The position numbers and the translations under genes are program-made. Below the pieces are notes generated by a model, which searched no databases, was not told the origin of the DNA, and worked only from the letters and a program-made list of their open reading frames with translations. A DNA stretch of 64,000 nt from Lepturacanthus savala (taxonomy: Eukaryota > Chordata > Actinopteri > Scombriformes > Trichiuridae): assembly GCA_030544235.1 (NCBI GenBank), contig CM060469.1:12575517-12639516 (forward strand), given 5' to 3'. This document shows positions 1-12,135 of this stretch, one piece after another; within the stretch, counting starts at the first letter, position 1; every line of letters starts with the position of its first letter.

Positions 1-2399
1 CCTGAGGTGGTGGGGGTGATGAAACAAGTGGATGTGGGGTTACCGCCGGGTGAAACCAGTCTACTCACAGGTCAGCCAGAGTTCAGCAGCACACAGAGAG
101 CTAGAGAGCCGCAGACAGCGGCGGGACGCAGGTGAGACAGTCCAGAAGACAGGCCGGAGGTGGAGCTCCCCCGCTGAGAAGAGGAGTCCAGAGACCAGAG
201 GATCGCCGTTAAAACCGTGGGAATTCGAAAATCCTTTGGAAATGAAACATAAAGATAAGAGCTCAGTCCGGGAATGAGAAAAACATATTAAAAATCGTCT
301 ACTAGCATGACGTAGTGCTCTCTTCAACACGGGCACCTATGAGAAGTTTTAAGGTCAAACGCCGGCTACTTCCACTGTTCTTTATGTTAGTTTTGTTTTT
401 TTGTGGGTTTTTTTTTAATTAAGAACAGGCAGTCTGGTAGCTGTAGTACCTCAAAAGGACCACAACAGTGGAGCCAACCAGACCTTATGCAGTATGTCTT
501 TCCTAAATAAAGCACTTAAAGCAATATAACAAATATGAATGTAAACTTTACAGACATGAGACACAATCTAAGTGGGTTAATTACACTTAGCATTAAAAAT
601 GTACTTGATAGATACTACAATAAATGCATTACAATTTTTACGGGGTTGTGGGTAACTGAATGTATAATACAACATATTTATGTATTTTTAATGTATTATT
701 TAATGTATTTTCAATGTTTTTTCTTTTGTGTACATCACCTTGAATTACAACTTAATAAATCAACTTAAATGTGCATAAAACCATTTAAATTAAAAAAGAA
801 AAAAATGCTTGTGACCTCCATGTGTGTAATAATAAGTGCGACCTCAAGGTCCATATACAAGGTTTTGACCTACAGTCTTGTTACTGTCAGTCCTTGAATT
901 GGAATAAAAAAGGGATATATGCAGTATATGCAATAGGCATTCGTGACAAACAATTTTCTTGCAAACTTCTAGTTGGATTTATTTAATTTTTTGAGGGGAT
1001 AGCAGGTCCCTTTTTAACTCCTATTTACGTGTCACTCACCGTAACTGCAATCAGCAGCCGTGAGGCCGCGACCCTTGAAAAGGACGACGTGGAGAAAAGA
1101 TCTCTGCCAGAGAAGAGAGACGAGAAGGGACAGGCAGCCAGAAGAATATAGCGTGATGGATAGAGGGCATGGAACGATGAAATATGCATCAGGGCTCTCG
1201 TGAAATTTTAATCCAGACTGTTGACTGGAAGTTGACCCCGTTGTGACCCAACACTTGCGGGAGTGAAAATATCCGCCGAGGGAGGTGCGGGGGTGGCCGT
1301 GGGTGGGGAGCAGGGTGAGGAAATTGTGAGGCTGAAGGGAGTAATGAGGCTGACTGGAGGTGTAGACGGGCAATTTTATCTGTCTGAGTGCCTGAGTGTC
1401 TGAGCGTCCCCTAACTACATAAAAAGCTGTGAAAATCGGTGCTTCTAAAAACAAAATCCCTCACATTTTTTTTCTCCACACCCTAGCATGTCCTCAGTCG
1501 TTCCTCTGAAACTACACCTTAAGAACATATAACTGGGTTTGCACCCTGGAAGAAAATGTCAAACAAAATCACATGTATTTTTCTTTATATAATAGAAGAG
1601 TTCAAGGGGAACAGGGAACAATTCTTCCCCCAAAGCTCGAAAACAGCACTGAAACTCGGATCTGTTGTGTTATTATGAACAAAAGCTTTTATGCACACAG
1701 AAAAGCTTTATCCCTTTGTGTGCATATAATGAACAGAACATTTGACCACATCCCCAGGAAATCAGTCTGTTACAGTGTCTGGCTTTGTGAAAATGATCAT
1801 ATTTGCAGAGCGTGATTGAACTCCACAGAATGATGAAGCTAACTTATGTAAATTAACCACCGTCGATGCTTGAACTCATTTCCTTTTTTTTGGCCTTGAT
1901 ACTCAATATTGACGTTTATGAGGTTGTATGTCTGTTACCGTTTATTGTCTGAAAAATCAGTATCTCACAGAGTCCAACTAGATGAACTCAAGCACCCATT
2001 CATTGCCAAAGTGTGTAGCACTTGAATCAGGCTGGATGCTTTTTAACACTATTGAAAGCGGATAATGCAGCATTTCTTTCGGCATGTGCAATGCAGCAGA
2101 GCAGCCATGTTGGAAAATGTGTAGCTGGTTGTATGTTTTAAATATTTGTGTTGTGTACTTTCATTATCCCAAATGAGCAGAATACAAACATATAGTGTCT
2201 AAAACTAGTAGTCAGATTGCCAGGTTTGTTGTTAACTGTGTCAAATAATCAGTCTGCACCATGTGTGATGAATGATACAGGCTAGCTACAAATTTCAACT
2301 AATAAATACATTTTAAAACTTGACCGTAACATTAGCTAAGTTAGCAAGCGAGTTATCTTAACTTACTAATGGAGGAGAAAAGTCACCATTTCCTAAACC

Positions 2400-2870
2400 C
2401 AGCACCATCAACACCTTAGGCTACGCTGTGGTCATGCTACCTGCATTTAGAAACAGAGTTTACATTTAGAGTTCCCATTTACATTGTTTGTATGGTAATG
2501 CCACTTCATGGTAGATTCAAGGACACTCTGAAGAGACAGGAATTGGTGCATTTAAGTGCACTTAAATGTTTCTTAATGTGTTTTGTTTCCATTTGTTGAA
2601 TGATTAAAACAAAAATACAAATATTGAAGCAAGACCAATTATCTATACTGCGGTCACACTATCTGCACTTCAAAACACAAGTGCCCATTTACATCGTTGT
2701 TACGATAATGCGACTTTATGGTGCATTCATGTGCACCTCGTTGAAATGGGAATTTTTGGAAGTTGTTAAATGTTTTTTGCTAAATTATTCTGTAGTTACT
2801 TTCTTGGAATTTTACCATAAATCTTTTAATAAGAGAAAAAAATAAAAAATATTGAACCAAAACCAATCAT
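2400..2870. repeat. Degenerate tandem duplication, unit about 235 bp
   Basis: Two neighbouring segments read alike. 'gtggtcatgctacctgcat' near 2,429 is matched by 'cggtcacactatctgcac' near 2,651, followed in both by a 'cccatttacat' block and a 'taatgc.actt.atggt' block. The junction phrase 'atattgaa.caa.accaat.atc' occurs near 2,621 and again near 2,849. The copies are diverged, so this is an old local duplication or the decayed remains of a repeat unit. Confidence 0.5.
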
Positions 2871-4766
2871 CCATCCAGATTAAATTATGTATTGTCATAT
2901 ATTTTTTTTAAATATCATTAAAGAAAAATCTAAATGTTTTGTGCATAATTTGAGGTAAATTGACTGTATCATTTAAAAATGATCCCATGCTGAAATCATT
3001 GGTATGGCTAATGAGGCAGATTTAAAAAAAATAATAATAATAATTTTAAAAAATAATTTAAAAAATAATTTTAAAATTGTTTCTGAAAACTCTACATGCA
3101 TTATTATTCTACTCTGTCCCTGAGTATGTCTGTGAATGATTTGAAGTCAATTGACTATGGCATTTTAAAATAATCCAAATTATTCACAGACAAACCTAGA
3201 CACATACCTGTGTTTATTTCATCTGAGATGTTAATAAATGTCAGCTTCTACAAAACGATAACAGCACCTTATCTGTTGTGTGTCCACGAGCGATACTGTT
3301 GTGCACAAACTGTCCTGGTTTCAGACCTGGGAAATCTGGTCACCCTAATGTAAATCCTTTATATGAGTCCATCCAGCATATGCTTCAGTGATGTTGCCTC
3401 TCGTTTTTTCTCTTCTCTGCTCACTCTGCTTCTGTGATTCATAACATTCACTGGGGCTTTGAAGCTGCTGCAGGACTTGCAGACGCTGCCATTTTTACCC
3501 AGTAGCCTTGCTGTGCTGAGCATAGAGACCAAATCTGGCAACTCGCAATGCCCCTGTTGATATTGGCAGGAACATGTAAACGAACCTATCAAAAAATGTT
3601 ATATAATTAATATAACTTTACATACATATTAATTTTTCCGGAAATGCTATACTTTTATTCTGTGCCCCTCTAAACGCACAATGGACATAATATTATTTTT
3701 CTACAAAAAATTCTACATATGTAAACACGGCTCGAGCTATCATGATATCCATCATGATGTCATGATATCAATATCTCTTCTGCACGTGGATCAATGTTGT
3801 GTTTGCCATGAAATGAACTTTATCTTTATGAAGATAGATGAATTTTAGTGGTCGGAAATCTGGCTCCAAAGCTACCACAGCTACAAGACAAGCTAACCTT
3901 AGCATTACCTTAACACTGAGCTACTGTGTGTAGCTAATCCGACTTCTGGTGAAAACCTCCCAAACGTCTGGATGTTCAATTATTAGAGATGCAAGCTGCG
4001 TTAATTTTAACAGCAGCTTGGCTCATAGCATCATGGAAACATTGATTTTTCATTTGAAACCGTTTTATTTAGTGTTTTTTTTTTTACTGGTATTAATCAC
4101 TGGCTCCGTTTGTTTTGGAAAAAGAGACCTCTGAGGATAATTTGGCTCCCGAACATCTGGATCTTAAGTTATAAGCTGAGCTAATTATAGTAGCATTTCC
4201 CTTGACTAAGTCATGAGGTCATCGACTGAACGTTTGTTATTGTTTAGATTAAGGGAACCCTAGCATCAGAACATTAGCCTACATATCGTGCGTTTAACCA
4301 GCATCTGTTATCCAATATATCTTTTTTTTTTTTTTTAAATTCCAACTTGGGAATCACAGCTGTGCATCTGTGAGTGTGTGTGTGAAGGTGTGTGTGCCTA
4401 TACCCACGGCTTTAACCACTCCCTCAACCTCTAGTGCACCGGCCCGTAGCCTCATTAATAACCCCGGCGTTTGCTGAATGGGGCTCTGGCGATCTATTGT
4501 GGTCTATTGCGGTGTTGTTTTTGTTTGGCCCTGGTCACAGTGATTCCTGGGAGATGGCAGCATCATAAATCTACAGCTTATTCATGGAGCTAACCTGACC
4601 TTTACAGTAACACGGAGAACAGAGGGGGAGGCAGAGCGACTGATGGAAACCAAGCGAGAATAGTAGAAAAGGCCAGTGAAATGAGAGGAAAGGGAGGCAG
4701 CGGCGAAGGTTAGAAGACTTAAAGGTATATATTATAGCTCTATAAGGGGATGCGAATGATAAGCTT

Positions 4767-4784
4767 GGGGGGGGGGGGGGGGGG
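4767..4784 (+). repeat. G homopolymer (18 nt) in a purine-rich tract
   Basis: Eighteen consecutive G residues sit inside a strongly purine-biased plus strand (about 4,620-5,030). It is capable of G-quadruplex or triplex formation and is prone to length error in assembly. Confidence 0.8.
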
Positions 4785-6547
4785 TGGAGGAGGCGGAGAA
4801 AAGTGGTGAAAAGAGCAAAAGCACAACAAAGAATGAAGAATATAAAGCCAGCCGGGGGAGATGCGAAAGATAGAGGAGAGAATAGGAAATTCAGTGGAGA
4901 ATCAGGGAGAGGAGAGAGAAGACAATGGCAGGCAGAGGATGGAAGTGGTGGGACCGAGTGGATATTACCAGATGAAAGCAATCAATGAGTGTGAAGGAAA
5001 GGAGGAACAGAGAGACAGGGAGATTGAGAATTGTATGTCTGTGTGAGCGTTTTATACTATACGTGTGTATATCAGTCGATGAAGCCAATCTCTCCTGGAC
5101 CGCCATCACCTGTCGCGTCTTTAATAAAGTCTCCATGTCGGGGGTTTGCTCCCAGATGGCACAGCGTCGCTCTACATGAGCTGTCTCACACCTGACCAGC
5201 AAAGCTTTAATATGCTTTGAGAGGAGCTTAAGCGTGTGTTTGTGAGTGTGCGTGTACTGGGGGTTTTCAACAAGATTGACGGAGAGGGGGAAAATCATGT
5301 GAAAATTTAAGCTATTCTCTTCATCATCAGCGAATTTGTTCTTCCGGGCCATACATTTGTCAATGGAATCTTAAAGCTGCGCTCATAGAATCACTAGGCT
5401 CGGCGGCTCCCCATCAGCTTTTACGCGTTGCGTTTCTCTGTCTCAGGTCGACAGCCTAAAACTTTACTTATTGGAATCGGTCTCGCTGCGCTCATCAACC
5501 TTGTTTCCAGCAGCAGCAGCATGCAGCTGTTCAAGAACCAGATGTTTCCCCCACGAAGAAAACCTCAGAGACTGAAAAACAGCTGTAAACGAAGAGAATA
5601 CCGAACATACAATTATCAGGTGGCAAGAAACACCTCCCACATCGATGCTGATGCAGCTCCTTGTGTACCAGCAGTAAGCAAAAAAAAAAAAAAAAATCTG
5701 TTAATCAGGGGTGGAGTGGGACATTAAAATCCACAGGGACTATTCTGATCACAGCGGTCCACTACCACCCACTCACACCCAAACCACAACCACATTCCAT
5801 ATATTATTAACATAAACTATACAAAACAACGGACGAAATGTAACGTTAAATCTGTTTTTTTCTGGATGAAGCTCCAGATTATGTAAGGATTATTTGTCTG
5901 GAAATCACCCACCTGTTCCAACTGCCATGTCTCCACATTTAGGAGAGATTTTTACAAAAATATGAAATCCGACCACTAGATGGCACTACACCGATACATA
6001 GTAAATCGGGTAACCATGACTAAGGTATATGGAGCGAGTACATGTTATAGATGGCAGTTGGACCCAGAGAATTTGTAACTATTGAACGGAAATTGGATGT
6101 TTGGCATTTAGTGCAAATTAGCTCAACGACACGTTCTATTTCATCGACGGCCATTGTCAAAATGGCCGCGTCAACATGATGTGGGCTGCTTCAAATGACT
6201 TTCGCGGGCCAGCTGAGATTTTATTGGTTCGGGAAATTTCCTCTGCTGGAATCTTGAGGCTTGAGAAATGCGCCAAGGGAATTTCTTCATCAAACATGCG
6301 TCTGCTACTGACGTAAAAGCTATTCTTTATCATCGGTATGAAACCCACCAAAAACGCATGCATAAAACGCACTTCCTTCTTGTCATAACACATTTTCCAA
6401 CCGCTAAAACACAATCAATGTTGAACAGGCCTTTGGTAGGTTATGGCTCAAGATCCACTGGGTCAGGTTTAGGGGAAAGATGATTATTCGGTTCAAAAGG
6501 ATCAGTAAAAATCCCAGTCATGGTGGTTAAACACACGTGGTCTCAAA

Positions 6548-7271
6548 CAGTGCTCTCCTGCTGCTTGCGCAACTTTTCAATGTTTTTCCATCTACGTTAC
6601 CTAACCACCACCCAACCCGCCGCCACCAAACAAGGACATTTGTCATGTCACACAGACGTCACCAGTCTCATTGCATCTATTTCAGGCTTTGTGGGAGTTT
6701 TATTGAGGTCTATGGGACTAGCCTGCTCGATGAAAAATGACTGAGGGCTGTGACAAAAACGGCAACGTTTGACACCCCGGGAATGAGAATGGGCTGACAC
6801 GTTTGCTAGCTTTGCAATATTCTTTTCACTGCCATTTTTGTGACATTACGACGTTTCTTTGTGCATTATCACACCCGACTGTCCATCAGCAGAACTGCGT
6901 GAAACCATTTGTAGGAATGTTTTGTATGCACAGGGCAAATAAAATGGGGACCCACACATAAGAAAAACACTGTTTTGCAGAGTTACTCGTCAAAAGCACT
7001 GCAGGGTACCTTTAAGTTTGATAAGTTGAGGGTTTCTGACAAAAGCGTGAATAAAATACATATTTATTGTGGGAATTCATCATTTATTCGTTTAAATTTA
7101 AACAGGCTGTGACGCTCAAAGCCATTTATCCACTGTTTTACAGCCATAACTGCAATGACGGGGTTGAGACGGATGACAAACGTCCTCATTTGGTGGTGGT
7201 GGGTTGCGTGGTTTTTAGGTAACATAGATGGAAAAACAATGAAAAGTTGCACAAGCGGCAGGAGAGCACTG
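6548..7271. repeat. Inverted pair of 99-bp arms with 526-bp spacer
   Basis: 6,548-6,646, starting 'cagtgctctcctgc', reappears in reverse complement at 7,173-7,271 with roughly 85-90% identity by eye. It includes the shared block 'gtttttccatcta.gttacc' and a CCACC-rich segment, and both arms end in 'tttgtcat'. The arrangement suggests two opposed copies of one dispersed element, or a foldback element. No coding capacity is recognised. Confidence 0.6.
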
Positions 7272-8811
7272 TGGAAAGTGGTTTTGCAAAAGCTGAGCAT
7301 GATAGCTTTAATCAGGGTATTTAATATCAAAGAATAAAATAAATGTCTAAAATGTGCAGCAACTTAAATTTTTGCCTGCAAGTTGCCCCTGAAAAATGCT
7401 CCTGATACACACACACAAACACACAAAATCCAAACACAGGCCTATTGTGTGACTATGTGTCATTATTATCTAAAAGATATACTATCCATTTGTGCTTAAT
7501 TGCTTTGGCAGTATTGTTTGTGGACTTTCTTTCAAATTAAGCTCATTAAATTGAAATTGCATGGAGATAGAAGTTGATTTGTGAGCTTGGAGTGTGGTGG
7601 ATTGATCACTACATTCTTATAGAAACTGCTTTTCTCATTGGTATTCTGCACCTGTCTGTCACACAGACCCATCGGAGATCCAACGAGTGAAAAAAAGGGG
7701 GCCATTAAGAGCAATGACTCCACTGCTGTAGAGCCAAGCCACACACACACATACACACATAGTCTTTAACATTCCACAGATGAAACACCACTACATACAG
7801 TAAGCCAATTAGCTATTACACCATTAGGTTCAATATCAAGTTAGCTGGGGAAGTAGTCATTAAGTGGTCTGCATAGTAAATGTGTGGACATCACTGTTCT
7901 TTGTTTACCAGGAGAATGGACTCCAATGTTTATTTTCAAGTTGTGTTCATGGAGAAAGACCCTGGTTTGGTCTGAGGATTATTTTCTCTCTGGCTGCTGT
8001 TGTCTGGGGGATCTTGCTGTAATTTCAGCTAAATTAAACGATTTGGAAATGAGATCCCTACAGACTGCCAGGAAAAATCAGTAGAATGGTAGAGGCTGTG
8101 GTATATGTGCTTATACTGTAAGAATAAGCACAAATCCATGCACATGAAAACACACACACACACACACACCACAAGCATAGATCCAATCACAAGCACGCAG
8201 ATCAGGTTTGCATGCATACACATACACACACTGTGCTCAGGTTTACAAACTATCACCACACACACACATATACACTTTCTCTCTATCTCTCCCTCTTCAG
8301 ACCATTGAGTATCTCTCAAGAAGAATTACTAGCATTCTTCTTGGAAAGTGTAAGCATCTAGAACTAATTCCTCCCCAGAAAATGACAGCATTGATAGTTT
8401 ACTCAAAACCATTAAAAAAAAGTGAATAACATTTTTTTTGCTTTCTCTGTGTGTAAGATGAGAAGATCAATACCAAGTGGCAACTCCTGCTGCTTGAGGT
8501 TTAAGACAGTGTGTAAGTACCTTAAAGTGCAATGCCACCAACAGCGGCGGGATGTTGGCTCCACTTGACTCCCCATTCAAAAAGTGTCAACTTCTCCCTA
8601 GAAATACTAAGTCGTTAACTTATTTCAATGACTCATTGTGGTCTCAATTGCAGCATTTGGGCCCTCTCGTATGTTTGCTGGTGCTTTTCGGAACAATGAT
8701 TGCTCTGTGAATAAGATTTGAGGACTTATAGTCGTCCTCATGTCTGCCGTGTGGGTGTTGACTGACAGCTGTGAATGACAGCTGGCTCATCTGCTGCTCT
8801 CCCCGGAGTCA

Positions 8812-9080
8812 GAATATAGACCTATTTCACCAAATACGGTCACTTCTGGCTCTCGATAAATCAAGATGGCAGCGGTCAAAAAGCCAAACCCGAGGCTTCC
8901 AAATGGCAGCCCGCAAACCATTGAGTGATGCCATGGTGGCTCCATCTATTATTTATACAGTGTGGGAATGACTCACTTTTGGAGTCAGTCTCAAGTGGAC
9001 ATTTGAGGAACTGCAGTTTTTGGCAGCTCCACGTTGGCTTCATTTACAGCCCTGGAAGTTGCTGCTTGGGCAATCCACAT
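8812..9080. mobile_element. Dispersed teleost-type repeat, interrupted by a Tc1-like insertion
   Basis: The segment contains phrases I associate with a common, unnamed fish repeat: 'agacctatttcaccaaa', 'ggagtcagtctcaagtgga', 'catttgaggaactgcagttt' and 'gttggcttcatttacagcc'. The sequence immediately after the Tc1-like copy ('cccatgttaaaatggcc', about 9,728-9,744) looks like its continuation. This would make the Tc1 insertion nested and younger. The family assignment is from memory. Confidence 0.5.
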
Positions 9081-9719
9081 ACACTAGTGTTCAAAAGTTT
9101 GGAGTCACTTAGAAATGTTATTATTTTTGAAAGAAAAACAGTTTTTTTCAATGAAGGTAACTTGAAACCAATCAGAAATACACTCTATACATTGTTAATG
9201 TGGTATATGAGTATTCTAGCTGCAAATGTCTGGGTTTTGGTGCAACTATCTTTGGTGCAAATATGATATAGGGGCCCATTTCCAGCAACTATCACTCCAG
9301 TGTTCTCATGGTACAATGTGTTTGCTCATTGCGTCAGAAGTCTAATGGATGATTAGAAAACGCTTGTGCAATCATGTTAGTACAGTTGACATTTAGCTGG
9401 TTAGAGAAGCTTTGACGAAAGCAAAGTTTGATGGAAAAGAGTATTATTTCAAATGCAAATCATTATATCCAACTTTGTCAATGTCTTGACTATGGTGGTA
9501 AATAAAAGTGTGAGTTTTCATGGAAAACGCAGAATTGTCTGGGTGACCCCAAACTTTTGAAGTGTAAAGTTGGTTTCTGTTTTTGAAAAATACGTGTCAA
9601 GAAGCTGCTTTGCTGTCATTGGTAGTTACACTTGAAGTTTTTCCTTCTGTTGACAGATAATGACTGGATGGACAAAACAAAATTGTCTAGGTGACCCCAA
9701 ATTTTTGAAAGGTAGTGTA
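9080..9719. mobile_element. Internally deleted Tc1/mariner-type transposon (non-autonomous copy)
   Basis: The left end 'tacactagtgttcaaaag' mirrors the right end 'tttgaaaggtagtgta', and both are bounded by TA, the target duplication of Tc1/mariner elements. The left part (9,081-9,410) and a right part ending near 9,566 ('ctgggtgaccccaaactttt') match the terminal regions of a widespread teleost Tc1 family as I know it. The transposase-coding middle is missing, with the apparent deletion junction at 9,410/9,411. A second copy of the right terminus lies at about 9,671-9,719, so the copy has two right ends. No open transposase frame remains. Confidence 0.8.
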
Positions 9720-11989
9720 GACAGACGCCCATGTTAAAATGGCCAATACTTACTCTGTTTTTTTTTTTTTTTTTAAAGCAATCAGAAATGACCTGCTTTG
9801 ACTTTCAGGTTGGAGGGGCTCGCAAAGGTTCCCACCAGAAAGTGGTTATTTTAACCATAATAGCTGCTGAAATGGAATTTGTGTTGAGCTCTGTCAAGCC
9901 GAGGCGTCTCCAAGGTGAAACCACCTCGGAGGGACTCATCACCCAGCTCGATATAACCGACCCCTTCCCCTCACACATCAGTGAGTTCCTATTCTTTGTC
10001 TCCTACCTGCTTTGTCTTTCATCTGCCTTGCTTTCCCTCTCCACCTCTGTCTTTACCCACGTGAACCCCTCTCTGCCTCTTATACCCCCCCCCTTGCCCC
10101 TTCCTGTCATCTCTCCCCTTCCGTCCTCATAACTTCATAACTCCGTCTTCCCCTTCTGTCTTCACTCCCCTTCTCCTCCGTCTCTTCAAAGTCGTTTCAG
10201 TCTTCGCTTGTCATTGCGCCGAGAATTACGCATCGCTCACAGCGGTAACATCTGACAAAACGCCGTTCGCTGACATTGTCGGTGGTAGCACGTGGACCGA
10301 TAGGGAAAGTTCACTCGAGCAGCCGTCCTATTATACCGCCAGACACACGCGCAAACTGTACCTACACTCTGACAGTTGTAGATACATCCAATTTACCTTG
10401 TAGTGGCCTCCCGAAGGGACGGCGACAACTGAACAGTTCGTAACTCAAAATAACAAACACGAGCGGGAGTGCCATGCATCACACACGCTCTCCTTCCCCT
10501 CTTCCTCCCTCCCTCCCACTCTGCATTAAGTGCATTCGAGTGGCTGATAACAGCAGCGGCGTCGGGCTTTTATCGCGGTAATTTGCCGCCATACATCAGT
10601 GTGACAGTGGCCGGGGCAGGACAGTGTTGGCCCGCTCCAAGACATTAAACCGCACACTCTACTGACACATGCCAAGGGCAGGCAGATAATGTAGATGTAT
10701 GAATAAAACAACACAACTTTGATGTCGCAGATCACAATGCATCATTCATTCGCGGACAGACGCAGAAATGAAGGATACTGTTCATTTGCCGCCGCGAGGA
10801 TGCGATAAATGCGAGGGATAAGCGATGCGCCGGTCATGGCTGGACTTCAATCAGGAGAAAATATACAGCGTGCTATTTATGCAGCGGCTCACATCTGCAT
10901 TCAAAGGGAACTGGCCGGGGGGCGCCAAAGGGGAAGGGGGGGTGGCTGCACAGAGAGAGAGAGAGTGAGAGATAGAGGGATGATGATACAGAGGGATGGA
11001 GAAGAGGATGAGAGGGATAAAATGTCATAGCCGGGGTTGATAGACGGGGAAGGTCCATCCACTCCATCTCTGAGTATACGGAGGCCCAGAGATGAAGGGG
11101 AGAGGGAGGGGATGAAACGGGAGCAGAGAGATAGCCGCAAGGTAGTAAGGGACTGTATTAGAGAGTGTGTGAGCAGTGGGAGTAACAGGACCGGAGAGCG
11201 GAAGAGGAGCGGCGGCGGCGGTGGAGGGAGGGGGGAAGCCGAGGGATTAGAAAGGCAAAGAAATGAGTGGAGAAGTTATAATGGCCTGATGGAACAGAGG
11301 AACTAGAAAGAGGAATGTGCGGGTTTATGAAGGTGAAGAGGCACAGGTAGATTTGAATAGCAGGCTGGGGAGATGAGGATGAGAGGACAGGGGGAGTGAG
11401 GGCTGAGGGATTGGTAAAGGTTAAGAGGGATTTTGTTAGATCTGTTTTTTTTTATTCCATCCTGACTGATTTTAATGGGGTCTTAAAGTCGGCGTGAGGT
11501 TGCCTAGGCAACTAAAATACGGTGTCGGACTGGCGGTGGGACATTTTTATCTCTGCAGAAGGGACGGACGAATTATTCATCTCTGACTGTGAAACGGGCG
11601 TATGGGCTCTTGTACTCTAATCTCAGTGAGGACCAATTGTAGAAACCCATTACGAGTCCATTACTACAGAAGAGACATAATTTGTGTATTTGCTTGTACA
11701 AGAGTTTGAACGTCCCATGGTGCTTTTCCACCTTTAAAAAGGTTTTAGATCTTCAGGTGAGCATTGACATGTAAATTTGCGCTGTTGACCAATTGCCAAC
11801 CATCTTCCCACCACAAAATGACAGCAATCGAGAGTGAAATATTGAGGAAGAAGTCATAGTCGCTGTGTTGCACAACATGCAAGTTGTCTCTATGGGGCAC
11901 TACTCTTTTTGATCAGAGGTGAATAGCGTTGGTGACATAACTAGGGTAACTTATCTTGCCCAAAATATCAAAACTTGAATTGCTTGTTT

Positions 11990-12135
11990 AAACTGTGTGT
12001 GAATGAGCATTAGATAGATCCTGATAAGTTTGAGCACCTTGCATGGCAGCCTCCACCATCAGTGTATGAATGTGTGTGTGAATGTCAGCTTTTAGTATGA
12101 AGCGCTAGAAAGGCACCATACAAATGCTGTAAACC
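11990..12135 (+). mobile_element. Dispersed repeat fragment (teleost retroelement-like tail)
   Basis: The string 'gagcaccttgcatggcagcc', followed by 'atcagtgtatgaatgtgtgtgtgaatg' in two overlapping blocks, then an 'aagcgct' block and 'catacaaatgctgtaaa', is typical of a very common fish retroelement 3' region as I remember it. It is short, non-coding and truncated. The precise family is uncertain. Confidence 0.5.

Larger units (their letters stand above)
1..8811. other. Non-coding stretch, no supported gene
   Basis: I see no exon chain here. Open frames are short, lack recognisable domains and often overlap on both strands. The content is mostly AT-rich unique sequence, with a purine-rich patch (about 4,620-5,030) containing a G homopolymer, a degenerate tandem duplication (2,400-2,870), an inverted repeat pair (6,548/7,173) and a CA tract near 8,149-8,169. 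One short exon-like segment at 71-131 is discussed as a finding. Whether this is intergenic or intronic to a gene outside the window cannot be decided from sequence alone. Confidence 0.6.

Noticed and set aside
1032..1454. 140-codon minus-strand frame ending at a donor-like GGTGAGTGA
   Set aside because: The peptide has no recognisable features and no partner exon. The donor match alone is weak evidence.
4571..4981. 136-codon minus-strand Ser/Pro-rich frame
   Set aside because: It lies in the purine-rich tract and contains a homopolymer of prolines from the G18 run. Overlapping frames on the other strand show it is composition-driven.
5428..5727. 99-codon plus-strand frame after an acceptor-like 'tctgtctcag'
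   Set aside because: It runs into a poly-A stretch (Lys run), has no family resemblance and no matching donor.
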